Part shown: positions 9,415 to 18,965 of the stretch, piece after piece
Layout: each line of letters opens with the position of its first letter
Position numbering within the stretch: the stretch's first letter is position 1
Translations under genes and position numbers: made by a program
NCBI GenBank assembly: GCA_021234155.1
Contig: JAJEKV010000024.1
Location: 13,988,913-14,052,912, forward strand
From: Isoetes taiwanensis
Taxonomy: Eukaryota; Streptophyta; Lycopodiopsida; Isoetales; Isoetaceae
Direction of reading: 5' to 3'
DNA: 64,000 bases
Notes under the pieces: model-generated
Database searches by the model: none
What the model was told of the DNA's origin: nothing
What the model saw: only the letters and a program-made list of their open reading frames with translations

Positions 9415-9791
9415 TCCCGTATCCAATCCCCTTGTGACACGTGGCAGAGATTCTAACCCGGGAATTACACTAAACTTTTTTTTTATTGCAAGTTATTGTG
9501 TTATCGAAGTCAATTTTTTAGTGCAAGTTATTTTTAACTGCAAGTTTATCTTCAAAGTATTCTAAGACTATCCAGAATGAAGAGTAAAATTATCAGAATA
9601 GCACAGTAAAATTATCAGAATGAACAGTAAAGTTATGAGAATGAAGAGTAAAATTATCCAGAAAGAAGAGTAAAATTATCAGTGACACAGTAAAATCACT
9701 TCAGTTCAAAATTCCCATTCATTGAAAAAGTTGTCAATTGAAAAAGCAAAAACATGGAAAATCCAGTAAGAGGCCCTTGCCCTCTTAACAG
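9415..9791. other. 3' flank of the recombinase gene, short degenerate repeats
   Basis: The stretch around 9570-9700 repeats the words AGAATGAAGAGTAAAATTATC and CAGTAAAATTATCAGAAT several times with variation. No gene is seen. It probably holds the 3' untranslated region or terminal DNA of the recombinase unit. Confidence 0.5.
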
Positions 9792-9820
9792 AGAAAGTAG
9801 AGTAGCGAAACTTTGCCTTA
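9792..9820 (+). repeat. Single copy of the 12695-12801 foldback arm
   Basis: AGAAAGTAGAGTAGCGAAAC followed by TTTGCCTTA matches, in inverted orientation, the left arm of the foldback at 12695, and in direct orientation its right arm. Confidence 0.85.
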
Positions 9821-9827
9821 TCCAAAT

Positions 9828-12141
9828 TTACTTCATACTTGATCTAGCTGCAATATTTTTCACGAATTCTGACAGATCGATGTTGCTTCCTCCAGGTACA
9901 ATGATGCAGTTATGAAATGTTCCTCCTGAAAAGCTAGTATTGCCAACTTCCACTGATAAGTTGAAGGCCTTCCTCAATCTCACATCTTTTCCTGCAATTT
10001 CTTCAAGAGAAATATTGTCGAAGAAAGGATCATCTAAATCAGACACAGGTGTCGGAATAATGGGATTCACAGCAGCAACTACAGGTGGTTGACTCTCAAC
10101 AGCAGCAGAATCTTCAGTTGCAACATCAGGAACTAATTTCATATTACCTACAAGAAAAACACAATCATCTATTAAACTACTATTGGATAATTTATAAATC
10201 CTAAAAACAACTAATTATAATTACTAACCTGCTGAAGAATCAACATTCTGAGGCACCTCGATGACAGAAAAAGTACCTGTATTCTGCTGTTCATCATAGG
10301 CCCTTAACTCACTCTCATATACCTGATCAAACATCCTGCGTGTGCCATCGTCATTGAAAGGCTTCCCGATTATTGACATTGCAGCCTTAGCCTTCAAATC
10401 TTTAGTTTTATCATACCTATAATTGAAGCCAAATATAAGAATTAACACTAGAATAATTAAAGATAACAAAGGCAACACTACTTACCGCTTGTATGCTCCA
10501 GTAGTCCTGTGGCCTGTCACATCCATTCCAACTTCCACAGGAACATTCGCCCTTGCTAGCCTACTAACAACTGATGTCCTTCCAGATTTACCAGAAAATT
10601 TACCTTCAACGCCTATTGTCTTCATCATATATTTCATCCAAGATCCTAACACTTTTGCGCTCACTCTATGCTTCTTGTTGTACCAGACCTGCAACACACG
10701 AGTTTAAGTACTGCAAATTAAATATAAAAAAACAAAAACAAAAAATTGAAAAAATACTTACATGTGATTTTGGTGAATTAATGCACTGCATGAATATGAA
10801 CCATGGTGCATTTTCATCTTCAGGTTTAGGTAAATGTCGAACAAGACATTTAAATGTCAGCACCACATCATCCTCAAAACATCGAACAGGTTGCCTGAAT
10901 GACTCTTCCTGATACTTCTCCATTGTCACACGATGATTCTTGCTCATTCTCTCACTATATTCTAAACACTCCTTAGCATCAACTACCACAACTACAAAAT
11001 CAGTCACAACAAGCTGATACAACTCATCTCTCCCTCTAATAGCAAACCTTGACACGCAGTAGTACATAAACCTTCGCTGAAGACCCCTGTTGCTAAAAAT
11101 AGAATGGTCCATATCAGACAAAAGAGCTTGCTCTGTACTGTAGCTTATCTCATCAACCTTCTTACGCTTGCCACAAACACCAGGAGTTAATCTAGATCTT
11201 CTCATACTAGCAATACAAGCCTTTCTGGCATTAGCAAATATTGGACTCTTCTTGATCTCAAATGGTATCTCCTGAATACCAGTACGCCCTATTCTTACTT
11301 CCTGTTCTCTCCTGATGATAGCTCCAAACTTTCTGAAGATATCTTGCAGCCTACCACAAACAGCAAACAGTTACTATCAGAATGAAGTATTAAAATAAAA
11401 AACTAAACTAAAGTTCTACTTACGTTTCAGTAGGGTAAAGAGATCCATTAAGCTTGCAAACTTGAAGCATAAACTGCTCCAACATTCGAGCAAACTCCAT
11501 CAGATCCAATTCCTCTATTCTTTTCTCAATTGAAATCCCTTTCTTCACTCTCCAGTGATCAAATCTGGATCGAGCCCATTCTATCTTATCTATTTTTGTA
11601 CCAGCAGAATTAACTTCCTTCACTAACTCATCATCAAGCTCTAGGAAAGGCACTTCTTTTCCAGATCCACTACTAATTTCAGAAACATTTTCAGATACAT
11701 TTTCTTTGTTACACTCTGTTCCAAAAAACCCTGGCATCTTTTCAACATCACGTAAGTACTCCTCAATCTCCCCATCCCCAAACTCTTTCAGAAGCTCTGT
11801 CTCAAAATCAACCTCACATTCTGTATTATCCAAGAAAGTAGAATGATCTGCACCTCCAATCTCTTGAGTGATGTTCAAGATGAAGCAAGGTGCGTCTATC
11901 TCAGCCATAGTAGACTGAGAAAGCATAAAACCTTCAAGAAAAATAAGTACAGACACTAAATAGTACACCAAAGCTCCAGTAGACGACATTACAACCTTCG
12001 AACTCACTGCCGAAGCGTCAACAACCTGGAAAAGACAAATAAAAAGGTTAGATATGAAAGATTAACCGAAAACAGAGATAAAAACACACTTTAATTTACC
12101 TGATCCTTCTGCATGTTACTCCCAGTCGCATTATCCGCCAT
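9828..12141 (-). CDS. Crypton-type tyrosine recombinase, six exons, apparently intact
   Basis: Proposed exons in transcript order are 12141-12100, 12025-11424, 11350-10762, 10688-10486, 10416-10229 and 10147-9828. Every intron is GT-AG with good donors (GTAAGT three times) and phases that keep one frame of 647 codons to a stop. The N-terminal part carries an EWARSRFDHW...EELDLMEFARMLEQF helix-rich region as in DUF3504/KCTD1-like recombinases, then an IFRKFGAIIRR segment. The catalytic core has Arg I in FAIRGRDELYQL (about R320), the pair K-S-G-R (about 445-448), GHR (H471, R472) and the nucleophile Tyr in KRYD (about Y480). The usual first His of HxxR is Lys. The tail (SGGTFHNCIIV) resembles the C-terminal NC motif of such elements. 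It would act in the nucleus, cutting and rejoining DNA through a 3'-phosphotyrosine intermediate. It could be active or domesticated. Confidence 0.85.
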
Positions 12142-12664
12142 TATCTGCCAAAAATCGACACAACAATTAGATAACATTAAAAAAATCAACCTAAAACTCT
12201 AAAAAATTACCTGAAACAGAGAAAGTCGACTAAAGACTCGCCAAGAACACTCCAAAATGAAGGCGCTTGCGTAAAAAACACTCGGAATCAAGGCGCTGCT
12301 ACCACAAATCCAAGACGCTGCTCCAAAACTTCACAAAATCACGAAAGACTCGCCAAGAACACTCCAAAATCAAGGCGCTTGCGTAAAAAACACTCAGAAT
12401 CAGGGCGCTGCTACCAGAAATCAAGAGAATGCTCCAAAACTTCAAAAAATCACCAAAAACTGAGGCGCTGCAAGGAAAAACGAAGGCGCTGCAATGCTAA
12501 AGCCTTCCTAAACGGGAAAAAGATGCATGCAGAGCTTAAAAGCTCGCCAAACATGCGAGCGCCACAGCGATCGGCTCGCCCGAAGCAAAAAGAGAGGAAG
12601 AAAAAAATGAACTCCAAAGCTTCGTAAAAGAGTCCGCTGACGTGGCGGACAAAAGGCTGACGTG

Positions 12665-12691
12665 GCAGAAGGCAGCCCAACATCCCTTTAC
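12665..12691 (-). repeat. Right inverted repeat of the recombinase unit
   Basis: Perfect 27-bp complement of 9388-9414. It is immediately followed by the foldback at 12695. Confidence 0.85.
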
Positions 12692-12694
12692 GTT

Positions 12695-12801
12695 AGGGCA
12701 AAGTTTCGCTACTCTACTTTCTGGGTTGTCAAGTGGGCCTCCGCGCTGACGCGCATCGGCCCACTTTCCAACCCAGAAAGTAGAGTAGCGAAACTTTCCC
12801 T
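12695..12801. repeat. Foldback with arms shared with 9792-9820
   Basis: A 107-bp hairpin: the left arm AGGGCAAAGTTTCGCTACTC... runs to GTTGTCAAGTGGGCC, and the right arm is GGCCCACTTTCCAACCC...AGTAGCGAAACTTTCCCT. It abuts the right inverted repeat of the recombinase unit. Confidence 0.85.
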
Positions 12802-12843
12802 TATCCAGAAATCCTGACCTACAGCGCCGCCGCTTCCCCTGCA

Positions 12844-13395
12844 TTGTGCTTCCTTCTTCCAGAAATCCCGACCTATGGCCTGCTTCTGGCGCTTGGCAAC
12901 ATAAAATATCATTTCAAGGCATCGAGAAGAAGCGATTTCAAGCTTTCAAGCCGGAAGATTTCAAGCTTTCAAGCCAGAAGCTTTCAAGATTTCAACCCGG
13001 AAGAGCCATATTGGCCTTTTCTCAGCCGGAAGAGTCATCTTGGCCTTTTCTCACATTCAGGACATGGTTTTGCACACGAATTTCTTCCTGCTGCTTTTGC
13101 TCTGGCAAAGAAAGACAGTAGCTGCTCCATTGCTGCCGATTTACTTGACGACATCCTACAAAAAATAATCGGAATCATTCCCTTGTTTCTGGAGGCTAGA
13201 TTTGAATCGGACCTTTCAAAAACCCATCTTCTAAGCAAAAGTTTGGGACCTCTTCAATACGAAACTGGCAGGTTGCATCATTTCGATAACATTTCTTGCC
13301 TGCAGACTGCGCTTGAAGGTCGGCTATGGCGGGTTCTAGAACTTCTGCAAGAAGATAGGTGGAAATTTAAAGGTACCCTTCATTACGTACTGTAA
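12844..13395 (+). CDS. Unrecognised open frame with internal repeats
   Basis: This 183-codon plus-strand frame has no family I recognise. Around 12925-13050 the DNA repeats TTTCAAGCTTTCAAGCC-type and GGAAGAG-CATNTTGGCCTTTTCTCA words, giving repeated FKLSSRK/ISSFQ-like and PFLSRKSH-like peptides. The C-terminal half is richer in plausible helix (ADLLDDILQKIIGIIPLFLEARF). The frame stops just before the foldback at 13386. It may be chance, an exon or part of a repeat, and I have no strong evidence of function. Confidence 0.25.
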   Translation: MCFLLPEIPTYGLLLALGNIKYHFKASRRSDFKLSSRKISSFQARSFQDFNPEEPYWPFLSRKSHLGLFSHSGHGFAHEFLPAAFALAKKDSSCSIAADLLDDILQKIIGIIPLFLEARFESDLSKTHLLSKSLGPLQYETGRLHHFDNISCLQTALEGRLWRVLELLQEDRWKFKGTLHYVL

Positions 13396-13524
13396 TTGCC
13401 ATGAGTCGGACATTCCGCCCTGTAAAGGGTCCGGCGGCGCCGCCAAACTCGGCGGAGCAGGCGGCGCTGCCGGAGCCCTTTACAGGGCGGAATGCCCCTC
13501 CTCATGGCAATTACCTAGTACGTA
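13386..13524. repeat. GC-rich foldback element B
   Basis: The arms CGTACTGTAATTGCCATGAG and their complement enclose CCGCCCTGTAAAGGG-type and GGCGGCGCCGCC words in a near-palindromic hairpin of about 139 bp. Its ends and GC-rich core resemble the foldback at 8949-9108. Confidence 0.8.
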
Positions 13525-13826
13525 ACTACAATATCATTAGGATATTGCCCGCCATTTCTGTTGCAGCTGGATGCCAGGGAATCGCAGCTATTGACAACCC
13601 GAATAGGAAGCATGGTGATAAAATACTGACTGTCAAACTAAAATCCTAAAAATGTGTAATGTGATGGCTAGATTGGAACATGATAATAGCCTGACTTCAA
13701 GTCAATTGTGAAGAGGAAATCATTGGGTTGTAGAATAGCATTGGCATCAGAGATAGACTCATAACGAAATTGATTTCCAACACGCCCTCATCAAAGTAGT
13801 GTGTTCAAGAGCTTAATCTTCAGTGA

Positions 13827-16800
13827 TCATTTGACTCCAAGAATAGCCAAGTTTTCCAGCATCTTCGGAGATGCTAATGCCTTAGTAAGAACATCTGCTG
13901 CCATCTTTTCGGTACCACAAAGGGTAACTTTGATCTGTCCCTGTTCCACAAGATTCCTGACCACATGAAATTTAATGGAAATATGCTTCATCTTCTGATA
14001 CATGACTGGGTTCTGAGATACAGCTAGTGCCCCCTGATTGTCACAGAAAAGAGTCATTGGAGGAGCAACTTGTATACCTAGATCTCCACATAACTGTAGC
14101 AGCCACACAGCTTCATTGCTAGCATTTGCCAAGGCTATGTATTCTGCCTCTGTGGTGGATTGAGCCACGCATTTCTGTTTGGTACTTTTCCAGCTTATAA
14201 CCCCCGCCAAATGTAAAAGCATAACCCGGTGGAGGTTCTATCATGAACATTACCCGCCCAATCGAGTCGAATAGCCAAGAAGATCTGTGGTCTCATTCGA
14301 AAGTGATATGTGATGCCGAGATCCTTGGTGCCCGATATATATTTTAAGCGTTTAAGAGCAAGGCAATGGGTATGCTTGGGGAGATGCGAATCGACCGAAG
14401 TTTACTGGTGTAACAAAGGACAAAACTGGACGAGTAGTCAAGGCAAATAAGTTTAAAGAGCCAATGATACCGCGGTAGTTGTCACACGTAAATTGCATAT
14501 TGGGTGAGCAAACGGATCATCGTGTAATAGAGTCAAATTTGGTTCCATAGGAGTTTTAAGGGTTTACAATCAAGCAGGCCAGCCTTGAGAATCAGATCTT
14601 GTAAGTACTTGGATTGCTTGAGAGAGAGTTCCCCAGCAGGTCGGGCCATAGCAAATTTCAATACCTAGGAAGTAATGAACTTGGTTGAGGTCTTTCATCT
14701 TGAAGATGGTTTGAAGCTGAAGCTTAAGTTCAATAAGATCCTGTTCACTTGCTGCTATGATTAATAGGTCGTCTACATAACAGATGACAAACAAAGGAGA
14801 AGGGCCATTTCTGATGTAAATGCTCGGGTCTGCAGCACTGGGAGTGAACTGGAGATCAAGAAGGGTCTGGTCCAATTTAGCATACCATGTACGAGGTGCC
14901 TGCCTGAGCCCATATAGAGCTTTATGAAGCAAACAAACAGAGGTTTCAGGATTTCCAATCTCAAAGCCATTGGGTTGCTCAACATAAATGGTTTGTTCAA
15001 GTTGACCATAGAGAAAAGCATTGGTAACGTCCATATGAAAGTGGTTTTGTGCGGCAAAGGCAAGAAGAACTCTGATAGAGGTAATCTTAGCAACTGGAGC
15101 AAATGTTTGATCAAAATCCAAGCCAGGAATTTGACTAAAGCCTTTGGCCACAAATCTGGCTTTATAGCGGGATATTTCACCAGAGGAGTTATATTTTAGT
15201 TTGAATACCCAGCGAGATCCGACAACAGGGTGATCAGAAGGTCGAGGGATAATTGACCAGGTGTTTGCTTCCATAATTGAGTCATACTCTATTTGCATGG
15301 CTTGTTTCCAACTGAGTTTTCCAGGAGTGAGCATAGCAAGCTCATATGAGAATGGTTCAACTGGTAAGGCAGAGGTATTGAAGACATAATCACTTGCCCA
15401 AGCTGGAGGCTTTCTAGCTCGAATAGGTCGACTAGTAATTGGAAGATCTGGAGAAAAGTTCAAGGTTGCAGAAGTGCCAATGGGGGTGGACTGTGGAACA
15501 AAAGGAGGGGAATCTGGATTTAAAGGAATTGGTGAGCTGGGAGGCAAGGAAGTAGGTATCTGTGTAGGCTCAGGAATTTCTTCTTCAATAATAACAAAAG
15601 TGGAAGGTTCAGCAGTATCAAGGGGAAAGCAAGATTCATGTTCATTGAAGGAGGCATGGGCAGTAGTAATAAGAGTTCTTTGCTGCAGATCAAAGAGTCG
15701 GTATGCTTTAGTAGTCAGGCTATAGCCAATAAAGACACAGGCTTTAGATTTAGCAGAAAACTTGGGCTGGCCATCTGTGAGAGCAAAAGCAAGGCAACCA
15801 AAAACCTTTAAATGTTTGAGACTCACCGATCTTCCTGACCATACTTCCTCGGGCAATTGATGTCCTATTCCACTGTGAGGTGCTCGATTGGTGAGGTAGA
15901 CTACTATCAACACGGCTTCTCCCCAGAAACGGGCTAGAACTTGTCTGACATTGAGCAAGGTGCGCGCCATTTCAATGATAGTTCGATTTGCGCGCTCAAT
16001 CCTACCATTCTGCTCAGGAGTGTAGGGTGCTGTCACCTGATGAACAATTCCTGCATTGTGACAAAAATTCTGAAATGCATTAGAGCAAAATTCACCTCCG
16101 CCATCTGTTCTAAGTGTTGCAAGAGCAAGACCCGAGGATCTCTCAACTTCTCTAAGAAATAGAGTAAATTGCTCAAAGGCCTGACTTTTGGCTTGCAGCA
16201 TAAAAACAAAGTGTTTTCGAGAGTGATCATCTAGGATAAGCATGAAGTAACGTGCTCCTCGAAGAGTAGGAGGTTTGATTGGGCCGCAAAGGTCAACATG
16301 CAATAGCTCTAGAATTCGGGAGGCCCGAGACTCTGAAGAAGGGAATGATGCTCGATGGATCTTGTTCTGAAGACAGGGATTGCAAGGCAAGTTTGATACA
16401 AATTTCTTTGGCAAATACCCTCTGTGAGCAAGGTAGGTCATTCTGGCTGCAGAGATATGACCGATTCTGGAGTGCTACAACAACTAAGGAGGGAAGGTGA
16501 GCGCAAAGTTGGCTTGTTCAGCAATATCCGCTACTTGATAAAGATTGCCTTTCCTGATACCCTGAAGCATAACCTGCCGAGCTCTATCTCGAATGTGGCA
16601 GACATTAGATTCAAATGATACAATAAGTCCAGCATCAGTCATTCTACTTACAGATAGTAGACTTTTATGCAAACCTGGAACATGGAGAACATCTTTCACA
16701 AGTTTGTGTGCACCAGAATGTACTTGCATTTTGATAGTCCCAACTCCAACTGCTTCCTGCTGATGATGATCTCCCATAAGAACAAGTCTTGCCTGCTTCA

Positions 16801-17731
16801 GAGGATGATACTCGATGAAGAAGGATCTTTTGGGTGTCATATGCGAGGTAGCACCGGAATCAAGGAACCAAGCATCTTCTGAAGATAAAGAATCCGTAAC
16901 TGCTGTGCACAGATAATCAGTAACCATATTACTCTGCTCAATGATGACAGGTTCTTCTCTTGGAACAGGAGCAGGTGCTCTGCAATCCTTGGCATAATGA
17001 CCATCTTTCTGACATCTATAGCACTTGATCTTCTTTTTCCTTCGTGCTCCACGATCAGATTTGGAATCAGTGGCCAGGTTAAGATCATCATGAGGTTTGA
17101 GCGTTTGAGTCTGTCGAAGAGACTCAATCTTCAATCGCTCATAAACTGTGTCAAAGTTATGATCACTTAGACGCCCCTCAAGAGAAATTACCAGGCCCTC
17201 ATATGATTTGGGAAGACTATTCAGCAACATGCACACCGTTTCGTCTTCATTTATGTTTCCTCCGGTGGCGCACAAATCATCAAGCATGTCCTTCATCTTG
17301 TAGACATGATCTTCCAGATCTCCGCCCTCATTCAGACGAAGTTCATACAGCTTCTTCCTCAGAACCAACCGATGGCCTGCAGTTGCAGACTCATAGTGAG
17401 AAAGAACCCACATAGCTCGAGCATTATTCGCACCCTTGATAATGCGCGCAGGGACATCATCAAGACTAGCTATGAGAATAACGCGAGCTTTCCTATCTTT
17501 CTCTGCTTCATCCATGACCACAGTGGTCACGGATTCATCAGACACGACGACTCCATCAGCAGCAACAACATTTGAAGCTGGCAAGGAGTTTAGTGGTGCT
17601 ACCACATCCCAGAGTTTTCGATATTCAAGGGTCACCTGCATCTTCCATTTCCACATTTGAAAGTTCCTTCCGGTGAACCGTGGAAGAAGCTTCCATTCCG
17701 CTGAAGAGATGGTACCATTGTTAGTATCCAT
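13827..17731 (-). pseudogene. Copia-2 Gag-Pol, interrupted
   Basis: Gag and protease lie at 16484-17731 (SSAEWKLLPRFTGRNFQMW, CYRCQKDGHYAKDC knuckle, WFLDSGATSHMTP). Pol lies at 14570-16441 (integrase RTDGGGEF and NGRIERANRT; RT KWVFKLKYNSSG-like, CYVDDLLI). The RNase H end is at 13827-14222 (STTEAEYIAL, HISIKFHVVRN). Gag and Pol are in one frame but separated by two amber codons (TAG TTG TTG TAG, near 16470-16486), one of which replaces the Trp of the expected LWHSRIGH. A second break spans 14223-14569, where expected CTG words read CCG or CG; this may be sequencing error. The element would need trans help. Confidence 0.9.
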
Positions 17732-17814
17732 CGAAATTGATTACAGCAGATAGTGTAGGTACGAAGAAAGCTTGCGGAAATAGATATGCGACAGCAAAAG
17801 ATGTCACAACGTGT

Positions 17815-17828
17815 GTGGGCCCATAACC
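17815..17828 (-). promoter_or_regulatory. Copia-2 primer-binding site, internal tRNA-iMet type
   Basis: The minus strand reads GGTTATGGGCCCAC three bases inside the LTR terminus, identical to Copia-1. Confidence 0.75.
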
Positions 17829-17831
17829 TTT

Positions 17832-18098
17832 TGAGTTGAAATAATAACCAGAAGTCAAACACAAGAATGAATCAAGAAAAGTGAAAGATGAAACTGCAAC
17901 TGATAACACTCGAGACTTGATTGATTCATGAAGAGAACTGTATACAACTTAAATAGTTAAATTCACAGGAATTTAGGCCAGAACTCAAGCCTGAATCTCC
18001 TCCTGGAATTCTGCAACAAACAAAGGGAATTACCATCTAATTAGAAAATACAAATTTAGCAGGAACATAAATGAACACACGTCATTTGATTTCCAACA
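17832..18098 (-). repeat. Copia-2 5' LTR
   Basis: 267 bp, reading TGTTGGAAATC...CAACTCA on the minus strand. It is positioned between the primer-binding site and unique flank. The boundary is inferred from TG/CA ends and from the matching terminal words near 13782. Confidence 0.7.
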
Positions 18099-18794
18099 CA
18101 AATATCATAAATTTGAAATGAAAGGGGATTGATCAACACTCTTAGGCTATTCCCAACAGGAAACAAGAAAAGGGGGAAGAGTCCATCAACTACAGAGCTC
18201 TAATATAAAGTGGGTCATCAACTATAGAGCAGGCAAAAGCTAGATGACCCCGAAGGGATAACAAATTTGGGCAGACAAAAGGTTTCGAAGGTGGGGAATC
18301 TGCTCAAGGAAGAGGATAACTGCGTTAGATTTAGTAAAGAATGACAGAGTTAGGGGAAATGGATTACCAAAAAGGAAGAGCGGAAAGGCCACTGGAGACT
18401 AAATTCTTCCTGTAATGGCATGGTGATAGCTCCATTCACCAGCTTGGCATGGAAATGCCAAGAACGTTCCATACCAGGTCTGAATGGCCAGAAATCGACA
18501 GCTGAGTTGCTGGGTAATCACACGCTCAAATTGCTAATGAAGAATAGAGGAGATGGCCCAAATCAGCTTTTTAGCTTGATTTCAAGTAGATACTTTGCTT
18601 CTAATACTGTATTCCTTTTTTCCAGGTGGTCCAATTTCAACAAACAATGCTTAAAAAACCCTTAATAAAGATATTGGGGGTCTTTCAATGTGTAAATTTA
18701 GAGGTTCTAGCAGCCAAATCCAGTCTTATGCTATCGTTGGAGCCAGTATTCATGCTACACTATGCTCAAAGCTTCATGTTTACCTCTGAGATTT
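18099..18794. other. No supported gene
   Basis: Flanking DNA between Copia-2 and the LINE insertion. An 81-codon frame at 18420-18665 has no recognisable features. Confidence 0.5.
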
Positions 18795-18965
18795 AGCTGC
18801 CCATTTCAATTTTTTTTTTTTTTTTTGAAAGATCAAATTAACTAATATTAATCCAGAATAAATACAAGATGAGCGATATTAGGGTACTCCTGCCCACACC
18901 AGAGCGAATACCCACCTAACATGTGTACCTATCTATGACTCACGTCACAAATCTGCCCAGAGCGT

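Larger units (their letters stand above)
9388..12691 (-). mobile_element. Putative Crypton-like element bounded by inverted repeats
   Basis: A 27-bp perfect inverted repeat (GTAAAGGGATGTTGGGCTGC... at 9388-9414, and its complement at 12665-12691) brackets 3.3 kb with one six-exon tyrosine recombinase gene on the minus strand. Imperfect direct repeats of about 32-37 bp (GCCGCTTCCCCTGCA...CTTCTTCC) lie at 9349-9387 and about 12826-12860, just outside. Crypton elements encode only a tyrosine recombinase and are usually described as lacking terminal inverted repeats. Whether these repeats are true element ends or an older MITE pair is unclear. Confidence 0.55.
13769..18098 (-). mobile_element. 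Copia-2, decayed Ty1/copia element
   Basis: A 5' LTR lies at 17832-18098 (267 bp, TGAGTTG...CCAACA) and a gag-pol region runs leftward. At the other end only about 14 bp of the LTR terminus (TTGATTTCCAACA, ending near 13782) is recognisable, so the 3' LTR is lost or strongly diverged. It belongs to the same lineage as Copia-1 by Gag sequence and primer-binding site. Confidence 0.85.

Noticed and set aside
10666-10912. Plus-strand open frames opposite the recombinase gene
   Set aside because: They are shadows of the well-supported minus-strand exons and have no domain.
12379-12683. Basic plus-strand frame and overlapping minus-strand frames between the recombinase start and its inverted repeat
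   Set aside because: Low-complexity words (CAAGGCGCTGC, CCAAGAACACTCC) repeat here; the frames overlap and lack any recognisable family.
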